A DNA stretch of 64,000 nucleotides from Allomyces arbusculus (Eukaryota; Blastocladiomycota; Blastocladiomycetes; Blastocladiales; Blastocladiaceae): assembly GCA_027604705.1 (NCBI GenBank), contig JADHYV010000010.1, positions 310,001-374,000 of the forward strand, read 5' to 3'. The position numbers and the translations under genes are program-made. The notes below the pieces were generated by a model. That model was not told where the DNA came from, did no database searches, and worked only from the letters and a program-made list of their open reading frames with translations. Shown piece after piece: positions 52,464-63,152 of this stretch (position 1 is its first letter; every line of letters starts with the position of its first letter).

Positions 52464-54757
52464 TCAGTACAGCCGGTGCTTGCGGTACCGGAACGCGAGC
52501 GCTGCTTCGGGCGCGGACCGCGACGGCGGCAGCGGCCGCCGACGGCCCGGTGCCTCGATCCGAGGCACGTCGGCCCATCCATTCACTTGCGTTGACGGCA
52601 GCGGCTGCGAGCAGAGCAGGATCCGCGAGCTCCCCGGGATCTGCGAGCTCCCCGGGATCCGCGAGCTCCCCGCGTACTTCATGATCGGCGACCCGGGTGT
52701 GGCCCACGGGAAGTGTGCCCACGCCATGGGCTGACTTGTCTCGTACGACACGTTCCACGAAGCTTGGGCAGTCGGATTGGTCAATTCGTACTCGTGATCA
52801 GCTTCGTCGCCCATCGCCACATCCCAGCTCGACGTGTACTCGCTCAGCCCACCCTGTGCAACGTGCGGATACGTCATGGAAGACGGTAGTGGCGGCCGCG
52901 GGACGAGCCCACTCAGGTACAGCGGCTCACGCCAGTCGACCTCGCTCAGCTTGTCCATGACGTCGTCGGCCGACTCGTCCCACGCGGCACCCCAAGCCGG
53001 TTCGGCCGGCTGTTTCTCCATGTCCACTCTGCCGTCCTCAAACATTTCCATGAACTGCGCCCCGGACCCGGCCACCGTGCGCGTCGCGTCCTCGAGCTCG
53101 CGAATCAAACCGGCTGTCGGGCTCATTTCGGTGCGTTCGGTCAAATGCGGCCACGCGTCCGGCTCAGCGATCTCGGCATCCTCCATCCACGCCGGCCACT
53201 CGGCGTGCGACGACAGCGGCGGCGGGTGGGCAATGATTAGGCGGTCGGCCGCGTAGTGATCTTGGTTATCTTTGCCCTCGTCGAGCGGGTGGTCGTTGTC
53301 GATGGATTGCGGGCTCATTTGCACTGCCGCGTCCACCATCCCCGCCGCAGGCTGTTTTGCCGGAACGGCCGACCGGACGGGTGCCACGTCGCGCCGCGTG
53401 ATCCGGTCCCCGGCAGTCGACGTGCCTTGGCTGACGACGTGCGCGGGCTCGAGGTGGCCGCCCTGGGTCGTCGCTGGGACAGACCGTGCACTGGAAATGC
53501 GAAGCGACCGGCGGGGCGCCGGTGGCGGCGTCGGGCTCGGTTCTTGCGCGCCGTGAGCGTCCGTCTCGAGCACATTCTTGGCTTCGTCCGTGCGGTTCTC
53601 GTCGTCAAACAGCATGGGCGACTTGACGCGCCGCGGTGGTGCCCGGTCTGGGTTGCGACGTGCCGGCCGTAGCGCGTGAGCTCGACGGCCGCGGTAGTTT
53701 TCCCGACTCGTCGCGCCGCCGCCGCCACCGCGAGTGTGGCCCGTGTTCTCCACGTCGCCTTCGTCCTCGTCGCGATCCTCGCGCGCGCGCTTGCTGTTGC
53801 TCTTTCTTTCCTTGTCTTTGCTCTTGTGATTGCGATCACGGCTCCGCGACCGGCTCCGGGACGCCGCGGCCGCGGCGGCCTCGCGATCACGATCGCGCGC
53901 CTTGGGCAAGTGCCGCCCGATCCCGGGCTCGTGCGTGGCAATCGCGGCCAGGTCAGCAGGGACCGCCGGCGCGGGCGCGGCGGCGGGCGCCGAGCGCGCC
54001 TTGGCTTTGTCAAAGATCCCCTTCTAAATACCAGTCGCGCGTGCGCATGGGGTCAGCGTGATCGCTGAGTGGACCTGATCGAGCAAAAAAGACGAGACAT
54101 TGACGTACGGGCACGGTGAGCCGGTGACTCGGCGCGAGCTTGGCCTGCTCGAGAAACGTCTGCTCCATTGAACATCACGTCGTGCACGCATCAGTCGCGC
54201 GTCCCACCATCTCCTGCTCCTCTGCGTCGCGGACGTACCTCGAGCACCTTCACGTCGCCGTACTTCCCTTTCTTCTTCCCATCGCGCTTCGCCACGGCCT
54301 TTTTCGCATTGGCCACCTGCCGCTCGGGTTTCGACTGAGCACGCCGCCGCTCGCGCCGCTGGTCCTTGACCGCCGCGCGCACCGCGCCCATTCCGCCGCC
54401 ATCCTCCTCGCCGTCCGGCCCCCCTGCCGGAGGTGGCGGAAACGGCCGTGGCGCATCGATCCGCTTGCGTGTCCGCGCCTGCGAGACGGAACTGTGCACG
54501 TCAATGTCGTCCACGCCGTAGTGGTCGGCAACAATGTCGAGCGAGACGATGCGGCGCACGGCGGTAAAGCGGCGCGTCGTGCTGGTGGGACGCGCGGGTG
54601 GGGGTGCGGGAGCGGGAGCAGCCGCCGCGGCAGGAGCGGGCACGGCGGCGGAGGGTGGCGAGGAGCCGGGCCAGGATGGCGCGCCGGAACGGCCGTGCGC
54701 GACGAGCGCGCGTTGTGTCGCGACGTATTCGCGCAGGAGGTCGGGGTTGCCGGGCAT
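52464..54757 (-). CDS. Hypothetical RS/RD-rich, probably nuclear protein
   Basis: Three exons: 54239-54757, 54109-54162 (54 nt) and 52464-54023; 710 residues. Introns are 76 and 85 nt, both GTACG starts. The N-terminal part has FTAVRRIVSLDIVADHYGVD and a Lys/Arg-rich stretch (RRERRRAQSKPERQVANAKK, then KRDGKKKGKYGDVKVLE). Exon 2 encodes QTFLEQAKLAPSHRLTVP, in phase with KGIFDKAKARSAP of exon 3. There follows an SR/RD run (SRSRSRSRDRNHKSKDKERK), typical of splicing and RNA-processing proteins, then an acidic and Pro-rich region and a C-terminus that is Ser/Pro/Arg-rich (PGRRRPLPPSRS). No catalytic domain seen. Nuclear localisation and an RNA-related role are inference from composition only. 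Confidence 0.65.
52620..52673 (-). repeat. 18-bp tandem repeat, three copies, coding
   Basis: Three copies of an 18-bp unit (GATC(C/T)GCGAGCTCCCCG(G/C)) in frame, giving a repeated six-residue PGSSRI/PGSSQI unit in the RS-rich protein. Confidence 0.9.
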
Positions 54758-55072
54758 GGTTGGTGGTGGGTGGGGTTGGGTGCGGTGAGTGAGCCGCGGT
54801 GGAGGATGAGTTGCGAGGAGAGCAGGCGCGGTGATGGCGCGCTTGATGCGCGCGCCCTGCGAGGTCTCACTGGATCCTCGCCAGCCTGACCCGGCCCAGA
54901 GACCTGTTGCCCTCCACGGTCGGCGCGTGCCGAGGCATCGTATTCAATGCGACAGGGAACCGATCAAATGACAGGAATTGCAATTGCTGTATCTACAAGG
55001 CGCTGGTCACGCCAACACCGTCACGCACGGATGGCCCTCGCGGCCCCGCACACCATCCAACTTCCAGCGAGC
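54758..55072. other. Intergenic, nothing recognised
   Basis: 315 nt between two minus-strand genes; contains the 3' UTR of the Sdh5 gene. Confidence 0.4.
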
Positions 55073-55591
55073 TCACTTGTACTCGGCCAGCTCCGGCATC
55101 TTCAAAATCGTACGCGCCTCGTTCTTCGCCACCTGTTGAATCAACCCCATCACCTCCGCGTCGACATGGTCCGGCACCGGCTTCTTGAGCGTCGCCCAGT
55201 AATAGATATCCCAGTCATTCTCCTTGCTAATCAGGTCGTCGTACGCGTCCAGTTTCTCGGCCGACAACGTGCTCAGGTGCTGCGCGGCAAACGTCGACAA
55301 CAGCAGATCGCATTCGAGAATGCCGCGCTTGCGCGAGTGCCACAACAGGCGGCGCCGCTTGGCTTCGATAGGCTCGTTGACCCGGGCCGCGGGGACGAAT
55401 TCGGGCGGCGTGTAGGACATGTCCATGGGCGGGTGCATGTCCCACGGGTCCGTGACGGCGGGGGTCTTGGGCGGCGGCGGCGGCGGCGTCGCGGTGGTGG
55501 AGAGATGGCGCGGGGCCAGCGCGGCGATGGGCGCGCGGCGTGCGCATGCGGCGCGAGCGGCGGCGGCAAGGGCGGTGCGGGTCGCGAGCAT
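55073..55591 (-). CDS. SDH5: Succinate dehydrogenase assembly factor 2 (Sdh5)
   Basis: Single exon, 172 residues from ATG 55591; the frame is open upstream, but this ATG begins a clear presequence (MLATRTALAAAARAACARR, then APRHLSTTA). The core matches SDHAF2: NEPIEAKRRRLLWHSRKRGI, ECDLLLSTFAAQHL, LDAYDDLISKENDWDIYYW. The RKRGxLExDLLL motif is the family's most conserved element. The protein acts in the mitochondrial matrix and promotes covalent attachment of FAD to the flavoprotein subunit of complex II. The C-terminus ends in LKMPELAEYK. A head-to-head arrangement with Trm13 leaves 260 nt for both promoters. Confidence 0.93.
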   Translation of the reverse strand: MLATRTALAAAARAACARRAPIAALAPRHLSTTATPPPPPPKTPAVTDPWDMHPPMDMSYTPPEFVPAARVNEPIEAKRRRLLWHSRKRGILECDLLLSTFAAQHLSTLSAEKLDAYDDLISKENDWDIYYWATLKKPVPDHVDAEVMGLIQQVAKNEARTILKMPELAEYK

Positions 55592-55851
55592 CGTGGTTAA
55601 GGGCGCTTGCAGATGGGCAAGGGCAATCTGGCGAGGAATGCGGCCGCGACTGGGTTCAGCGCGTGGAAGGAGTTGCAAGCGTGGTGTGCAGGGCCGCGCG
55701 CGCAGTGTCGCTGGGATCGTCGTGGTCGTCGGGGTTGTCGAGACGATGGAAGAGACGTGGTGTTCGGCTGTTGATGGTAGAGTGACGGAGCAACACGCGA
55801 TCGCGTCGGCTGCGCATCTGCAGGGCTCGGCAACGCATCACGCGCACGCAC

Positions 55852-57530
55852 ATGACTGAGCCCACCGCATCCACCGCAGCGGCACACCTCCACCAACTCG
55901 GCGTGATCATGTCAAGGGAGCCAAGTGGGCGTACCGCGGCGACGAGGACGACTATCAACTATACCGCCAGCAACATGACGGGAGCCGAGACCGATCCCAC
56001 GAACAGCCTCAAGCGCGCGCGCGACTGCGACAGCGCCGCCAGCGCATCGACTGCCGCCAGCACGACCACCAGCACCAGCACCGAATCCCTGGCCGCTGCC
56101 ACACCCGCGCCCGTGCCGTCCGCGCCGAAGCGCAGGAAAACCAAGGAACCGCCCGCGATCCCACCCGTGCCCGACAAGCCCAACCAGTGCCACTTTCTCG
56201 TCAAGCGCAAGTGGCGGTACTGCTCGCTCGCTGCACGCAAGGGCAAGAAGTACTGTGGCGAGCACGCACATCTCGACGAGTCCGAGTCGAAACCCGACGA
56301 TCCGCGTGTGCCGTGCCCGCTCGACCCGAACCAGTAGTTATGATTCGAACCAACTCGCGCCGCCGTCCCAGCGAGACTGACGCGAATTTGGACTTGGTAG
56401 TACCGTGCAGCAATCCCGGGTCGAGGAACACCTGACCAAGTGCAACTCTCGCGTCGTGCCGGCGCCCTACCGCGTCGTCGATTTCAATCTCGTGCATGCG
56501 CCGTTCACCAACGCGGTCACGCCGCTGCAGGCGCGGTCAAGGGATGAGATTGCCGCCTTGATCGCCAAAGTGCGCGAGGCCTATGCGACCATGCTCGCTG
56601 AGCACGGGCCAATTGAACTGGTCGAGCTCGATCACCCGGCACTCGACGAGAAGAAAAAGGTGAAGGGCACCTGGAAACACGTGCGGCAGCAGGCGTCGCT
56701 CGTCGCGCACCTCGAACGGATCGGCGCATTGGAAACAGATCGCGCGTTTGTCGAGTTTGGTGCGGGGAAAGGTACAGTCATTTTCGTCCCTCCCTGCTCC
56801 TCGCACGTCTGACCTCGATCCCATAGGCGAACTCGGGCATTACGTCCAATCGGCCCTCACCGCCAAATCCATCACCGCGCCGTTCTACACGGTTGACCGG
56901 TCCAACTTCCGACTCAAGTTTGACCGGTACATGGCCGTGGAGCGGCTCGCGCTCGATATCAAGGACCTCGATCTCGCCAAAGTCGAGTCGCTCAAGCTCC
57001 CGGTCGTTGCGCTCTCCAAGCACCTGTGCGGCGGCGCGACGGACCTGACGCTCACCTGTCTCGGGCACTACGCTGACGCGGTGCTGCCGAAACAGGGCAT
57101 CTCGCACGTCGTCATCGCGCTCTGCTGCCACCACCGATGCTCGCGCGAGACGTATGTCGGCATGCCGTGGCTCGAACGGTTTGGGGTGACCGTGGACGAG
57201 GTACCGGTGTTAGGGCAGATGGGTGGGTGGGCGATTTGCGGGCCGGAGCGCGTGGCCGCTGCTGAGGCCGACGGGGAGGGCGAAGAGCCGGAGCACGAGG
57301 TCTCGGCGGAGGAGCAGGCGGCCGCGGCGGCACCGGGCGAGCACTATTCGGGTTTGACCCATGCAGAGCGCGAGGAAATTGGGTTCATGGTCAAGCGCGT
57401 GCTGGATTACGGCCGCGTCGTCTGGTTCAAAGCGCACGGGATGGACGCCAAACTCGTGTATTATGTGGATCGCGCGGTGAGTTTGGAGAATTGTGCGTTG
57501 ATTGCGATGCCAAAGCGGACGGCGGAATGA
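55852..57530 (+). CDS. TRM13: tRNA 2'-O-methyltransferase Trm13
   Basis: Three exons: 55852-56333, 56401-56771 and 56827-57530; 518 residues with introns of 67 and 55 nt. A later ATG (55975) is an alternative start. After a Ser/Thr-rich lead there is the Trm13 CCCH-like zinc motif (from C113: CHFLVKRKWRYC, then KYCGEHAH), then a U11-48K type CHHC finger (VPCPLDPNH joined across the intron to VEEHLTKCN). The methyltransferase domain follows: FVEFGAGKGELGHY (SAM-binding), PVVALSKHLCGGATDLTL, and VIALCCHHRCSRETYVGM. Trm13 methylates the 2'-OH of residue 4 in the acceptor stem of several tRNAs. Splicing of the first intron supplies the His of the CHHC finger (CA|T), a strong check on the model. 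Confidence 0.92.
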
Positions 57531-57822
57531 GGTATAAATTTTCGGTTTGCGGATGATTAGTTGCTTACCCCTTGCAGCAAATTGCTCGCTGAGCACGATG
57601 CAGCAGCCGACACTTTCAGCACTGTCTCCTGTCGGTGGTTAAACCCAACGCGCAAGAGCACCGTCGTCGAGTGATGAACCGTCATCACGAGCAGATGCAG
57701 CTGTTGTTGCTACACTGTCTGAGGGGAGAGCTCCCCCATGATCTGGGAGACGAATCCCGTACCTGTGCACCCATCAACATCACCACCTTGTCGCGGATTG
57801 AGCAAAAACTGGAGGTCTGAAT

Positions 57823-58727
57823 TTACATGTACATCGGATTAAACGACGCGGCACGGCGTACTGTGCCCTCGGCGGCCTTGGCCGCCTTCTCCAGCACCAC
57901 CTCCGCGCCCTGCACCCCCGCGAGATCCCAGACGGCGCGCGCCCACTCTTCCAGCATCTTGGGCGTCACGTCCGGCTCGCCATACACGCGCGGAACCACC
58001 GCGGCTACCGCAATCGCCTTTTTCGCATCGAGCGTCGCCTGAGTGATAAACGCGGCACCCACGTCAGACAAAACTGTCGGCGGCGTTACGCGCGCGTACT
58101 TGGTCGCGGAAACGGTGGCGAGCGGGTTGGCCAAGACCTGGATCGCGGCTAATGCGGTGTGTGGCGTGATCGGGTCGACGTGGGTCGCGGCAACAACGAG
58201 CAAAGGGTCAAGCACAGCGAGAACCGAACGGTAGAGCGCCGTGTAGAGCTCCGGCGGGAACGTGGCTGTGAGCAGTTGCAGAGGCAGGAGCGCCGTTTCA
58301 TGGTGCGCGTCGTGGTAGATGGGGAGAGAAACGGTCACAGGGGTGTCATCGGCGCGGTGCGCGGCATACGGCTGCACAGAGGGGTGGACAAGGTGGGGAA
58401 CGTGACGGTCAGTACAATGCAGAAAGTAAAAAACAACAGTCGCAAACAGAAGCTCAGATCAGGCACCCTGGGGAATTCGACGGTCCACGACCCGAGCTTG
58501 TTCGCGCCGACCGTCTCGGCGACGGCCTGCACGAGGTTCCCGCCGACTCCAGCACCGACGATCAGGACCTTGACGCGGAGCGGCGTGGAGATTGCAGTAT
58601 TGGCGGGGGTCCATTTGAAGCGCGTGAGCGGGTCGATGCGCGGCGGGGCAGCATCTGCGTCAAAGTCGTCGTCGTAGATCTGGCGCGACGGCGCGCCCCG
58701 GGCGCCGAGTTCTTCGAGCAGGCTCAT
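57823..58727 (-). CDS. Hypothetical 269-aa protein, faint resemblance to proteasome assembly chaperone 1
   Basis: Two exons on the minus strand: 58467-58727 and 57823-58371; 269 residues, intron 94 nt with a GTGCCT start and TACTGAC branch site. The protein starts MSLLEELGARGAPSRQIYDD, then LRVKVLIVGAGVGGNLVQAV (a beta strand and glycine-rich turn), and later TALAAIQVLANPLATVSATK, VTPPTVLSDVGAAFITQATL and AIAVAAVVPRVYG. The order of a PPTVL-type segment followed by an alanine-rich helix recalls proteasome assembly chaperone 1, but similarity is too low to name it. The unspliced first exon would run on into intron sequence with no homology. Confidence 0.6.
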
Positions 58728-59038
58728 GGTGCAGGTTGCTGATTGCCGGAACGAAGACGTTGGTTTGCTGCAGGCCGGTGAAAGCTCCAGCGAGATCAGA
58801 GAGAACACGCGGGTCGAGCAAGCGCACGTCGCGTCGCGTCGTTGAGGTGGACGGCACGTGCCACGTTTACCGCACGCTCACCGCGCTGATCACCGACATG
58901 CCCGCCGACGCCGTGCGCGATTGATTTTCCTTGATACCAGCCATCCCAGTCCGCTTTCAACTTGCTGCAATTGCTGCAACCTGTTTCCCGGCCTGGAACC
59001 ACGCTGACGCGCTCCCGCCGCACCGCCGCTGCCGGCCC
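58728..59038. promoter_or_regulatory. Divergent promoter region, 269-aa protein (-) / Polo-like kinase (+)
   Basis: 311 nt between two divergent starts; no specific motif recognised. Confidence 0.35.
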
Positions 59039-62000
59039 ATGACGCGCCAGCGCCCGCACTACCCGCCTGGACCAGGCGCGCACGCCGGCACCGGCAACCC
59101 CTTTGGCACCCCATACCGCACACCCGCCAGCAACTGGGGATCCGCTGCCGCTGCCGCGCCACCACCGCCCGTGGGCCCGCTGCAGGCGTACCAGGCCCCA
59201 CGCGCCGCCGCGCACGATGGCGGCGTCCCACCCCCACGCCCGCGGCCACGCCGGTCGCCCGCTCTCCTGCCCGGCGGTCACGATGCGCAAGCGCGCGCCC
59301 GGGCCAAGCGTGACGCCGACAAGCCGGCCAACTTGCCGGATCCGCCTGCCGTCATTGTTGACCCGGCCACCGGGGTCGCGTACCACCGCCACGAGCTGCT
59401 GGGCACGGTATGCAGCAGCCATGCGGTGGAGAAGGTGGAGAACAGTGGTGCTGATGCGTTGCGAACGCGATTAGGGCGGGTTTGCGCGCGTCTACCGTGT
59501 GACCAACGACCTCGGCGACGAGTTTGCGCTCAAAGTCACGGCGGCTGTGTCGGTGCCACGACCAAAGGACGTGCTCAAGGTGCGATCCGTCCTTCGACTT
59601 TGGTCGGCTGTTTTATATGCTCATTTTTCCTCATCGCGCTCGCCTGGGTCCGTATTTTGAGAGTCTAGGTCCAGAACGAGCGTGTTGTGCACCGCAAGTT
59701 GCACCACCCCAATGTTGTGCAATACCTCGGCCACTTTGACGGCGAAGGGCACTACTACCTGCTGCTCGAGCTGTGCCACGGACGGGTCCGTCATGTCTGC
59801 TCTTTTCGCAAATCGAATTTCTCAACACTGTCTCTGACATAGCGGTGGAACTCGCGTCTAGTCGCTCTACGACCTGCTTCGACGACGAAAACAGCTCAAC
59901 GAGATTGAAACGCGCCATTTCATTGATCAACTCGTCCTCGCCCTCGAATACCTGCATTCGATGTGCATCGTTCACCGCGACTTGAAGCTCGCAAACTTGT
60001 TCATGGACCGCGACCTGCGGCTCAAGGTTGGCGACTTTGGCTTGGCCGCAGAGTTGGCCAATCCGATTCAGCGAAAACGGTACTTTGGCCTTTGCTATTG
60101 TTGTATCCACCATCTTTTTTTCTTCTTTTTTCCTTTCGCTGTGGTGGGGTCGAACGAATCTCACTTCATTGGTGCGCTTGCGCAGGACCGTGTGCGGCAC
60201 CCTGAACTACATTGCGCCCGAAGTTCTCGAGGACGCCAAGGGCCACTCGTTTGAGGTCGATATCTACGGCGTGGGCGTCATCAGTACGTATGCTTTCCCA
60301 CTCGTTCTTCCCCTTTCCCGCGATCGTGCCCCTCTCACTCTTTGTCCACCACCCACCATAGTGTATACCCTCCTCGTCGGTCGCCCGCCGTTCGCCTCGC
60401 CCGACCGCAACGTGATCCGCGACAACATCATGAAAAACCGGTACCAGTTCCCGGCTGACTTCCCAAGGGACGCGCAAGACCTGATCGCGCAGCTGCTGCA
60501 CCTCGACCCGGAATCCCGCCCGTCGCTCGCCGATATTCGCGCTCACCCGTTCATGACCACGACTCCGGTACTCCACCGATTGCCCGAAACCGTCTGGGCC
60601 ACGCCCACGGTCGTGCCGCGATCAAGGCACGCCAATCATCCGGCGCGCGACTCGCCGGCAGGGTCGCCCACGTCCTCCGCGTCGTCGAGCCATGGCGTGA
60701 TCGTGCCCCCGCTGAGCCGGCTGTCCGGGAGGGGGCGGGTGCCGCCGACGCAGGTGGAAGAGCCAACGCACCCTGCGCCACGAACCCCACCACCACCGCC
60801 GATGCCGGCGGCCGCACCGCCGCTCCTGCGACCGCCGGTCCGACTCGGCGCGATCGGCGGTCTTGTTGGTGCCATGCCCGAAACGATCCCACCATTCACT
60901 CGCGGCGGTATCGCCGCCACCGCGGTACCGCCACCAGCGCGAGCGACGCCACGCGCGGTCCAGCCGTTCCGGCAACCGGCCACCGACGACTACGACGACG
61001 ATGGGTCGGACCCGACCGCCGCGCTGGACGCGAGCGATGCGCTATCTGACGACTCTGTTACGATTCTCGTATCCCGCCCACCGCGAGCACCGGCACCGGC
61101 ACCGGCACCGGCACCAGCACAGCGCACGCTCCGACCGCGTACGCGCGCCGCCGCAGCCACCCTGGCACCGCCACCACCGCCACCGCTGCGCGTCGGCGGG
61201 CCCGTGACCCGCGCAATGGCTGCACGGCAGCGGTTAGCGTCGCTCGCGGTCCCGGCCCCGGCGCCGCCGTCGTCGAACTCGTCGTCGAGCTCTGGGTCAG
61301 TGTCGCGGTCCGAGTCGGCACACATGCCGACGCGGTCGTCACACGCGGCGTCCGCGGCGCCGGCGGAAGACTCGAGCCCAATGTCGGAGCTCGCGATCGC
61401 GACACAGAGCAGGCTGTCCTTATCGGCGTCCCCGTCGCCGCGCGTGTGGCCCGGGGACGCGGACGAGGATGCGGATCCGGACGTGCCGCGCAGCCACTCG
61501 CGGTCGTCACGAAGCCACGTGTCGAGTTCGCGGTCGTCGAGCGTGCGGTCGGTTCTGACGGTGCCGAACACGCCGCGGCGGAGGGTCGTTGTGGGCCCGG
61601 CAACTCCGTCGCGCGGCGCGTGGACGGTGCGGCAGCAGCCGGCGCTACCGGCGTTCGTGGATGACGTCGAGGAGAGCGTGAGCGACGAGGACGAAGAGTT
61701 CGACGAAGAGGAGGACGCGTCGCGGCTCGCGCCCGCGGTGGAAGACCCCGAGACGCGGCACCAGTCGTCGTCGTCGTCCTCGTCATCGACCTCGTCACGA
61801 GTCAGTGCCGCATCGGCCGCGTTGTCCCCGAACGCGCACGCCACTAGAACTGACATGCGCCCCCGCGCCGGCAGTGCCGCCGGCCGCGGGTCGCATGCCC
61901 TACACCGACTCGAACGCAACCTCGAAAAGGGGTTCCGGTACGCGCGGCAGGGCACGCCATCCTCCCTCGCGAAACTCGCTGCGCTTGCCGAAACCCCCTC

Positions 62001-62679
62001 GGCCATGCCCGAACATATCGTGCAAGTGCTAGATCACTCAAGCCAGTGGGGGATTGGGTTCCGCACGAGTTCCGGCGCGCTCGGAATCGCGTTTCTCGAC
62101 CTGACCGTCTTGGTCGCGGGCCCGTCGGGCGACTCACGGATCGAGTACGTGACGGCGAACCGCGGCCGGGTCGCGTTTACCGCCGAGACGGTCCCGCCTG
62201 ACCTCATCAAGTACATGACGCTGCTGAAAGTGTTTCGCGACCAGATGGGCGCAAAACCGATGGCCTCGCCGCTCATGGCCACGGCGACCCCGGCCGCCGC
62301 CGCCGCGGCGCCGCTCACAATCGTGCGAAAGTTTTACCAGTTGCCCGAAGGGATCCTCATGTTTTTGAATGGCGGGACCGTGCAGGTCAATTTTGCGCAC
62401 GACAAGTCAATGCTCGTCTTCCCGCCGGGCGCTAAACAAGTGTGGATCCATGACCCGCAGGCACCGGGCAAGAGCCGGAAACGCGTGCCGTGGGTGCGCT
62501 TCTCACTTGCCGAATTGAACGACTATATCGAGCTGGCCGATATGACCAAGAGTATGGCTGAGGCGCGGGGTGTGCCGATTGTTGAGGTGCAGCGCGCGGG
62601 GCGGCTCGTCCAGAGGTTGGAAACGACGAGAGAGATGCTGCACCAGCAGCAGCCACGACGGGGTGACCAGGATGGGTAG
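59039..62679 (+). CDS. PLK: Polo-like kinase
   Basis: Six exons: 59039-59407, 59475-59579, 59669-59785, 59862-60079, 60186-60283 and 60362-62679; 1074 residues. The kinase domain (about 118-367) has the Polo glycine loop LLGTGGFARVYRV, FALKVT, LHHPNVVQYLGHF, YYLLLELCHGRSLYDLL, IVHRDLKLANLF (~234), GDFGLA (~254), RTVCGTLNYIAPE with the activating Thr, and MYTLLVGRPPF. Two Polo boxes follow near the C-terminus: VLDHSSQWGIGFRTSSG at about 857 on, and GILMFLNGGTVQVNFAHDKS at about 960 on. The linker of ~480 Ser/Pro/acidic residues is far longer than in Cdc5, Plo1 or Plk1 and has many SP/TP sites, possible self-priming sites for the Polo-box domain. Polo kinases drive mitotic entry, spindle poles and cytokinesis. 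Introns are 67-106 nt. Confidence 0.92.
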
Positions 62680-63152
62680 GTCGCGCGTGCGTACAAGTCG
62701 CGTGGTACATGTGGTACATGGGAGAATCGGGTGGCGCTGACACAATTTTTTTTTGTTTGTTTGTTATCTTCTGGATGGCGAGGATTTTGCGCATTTTTTG
62801 ATAGGATCGGTTTTGGGGGGGGTTGCTTGGTTGTGGCCGCGTCGAGGCCATAAACGTCCATCCGTCAGCGTTGCGGAAATGACGTTGGCATGCTCGTCGT
62901 TGGCTTTGCTTGATCTAGAAGGTCTCATTAAAGAACGTGGATTGGCCGCTGTTGGTCCAGTTGGCCAGATTTGTTCATTCAGTATTGTCCACCGCGGCGT
63001 CACACTCACGGACGCCCAACGTCGGCGCTAGGAACTAGGTAGAATAAAGTAGAAGCCTACGAGTGCCAACACTACTGTCCACCCGAGTCTCTCTCGATAT
63101 GATCACCCAGGACCTGGGAGCCAGCCAACAGCCCACGAAGCCATCCACCGAC
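62680..63152. other. Intergenic, nothing recognised
   Basis: 473 nt between convergent genes, T-rich at 62740-62770; 3' UTRs only. Confidence 0.45.
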
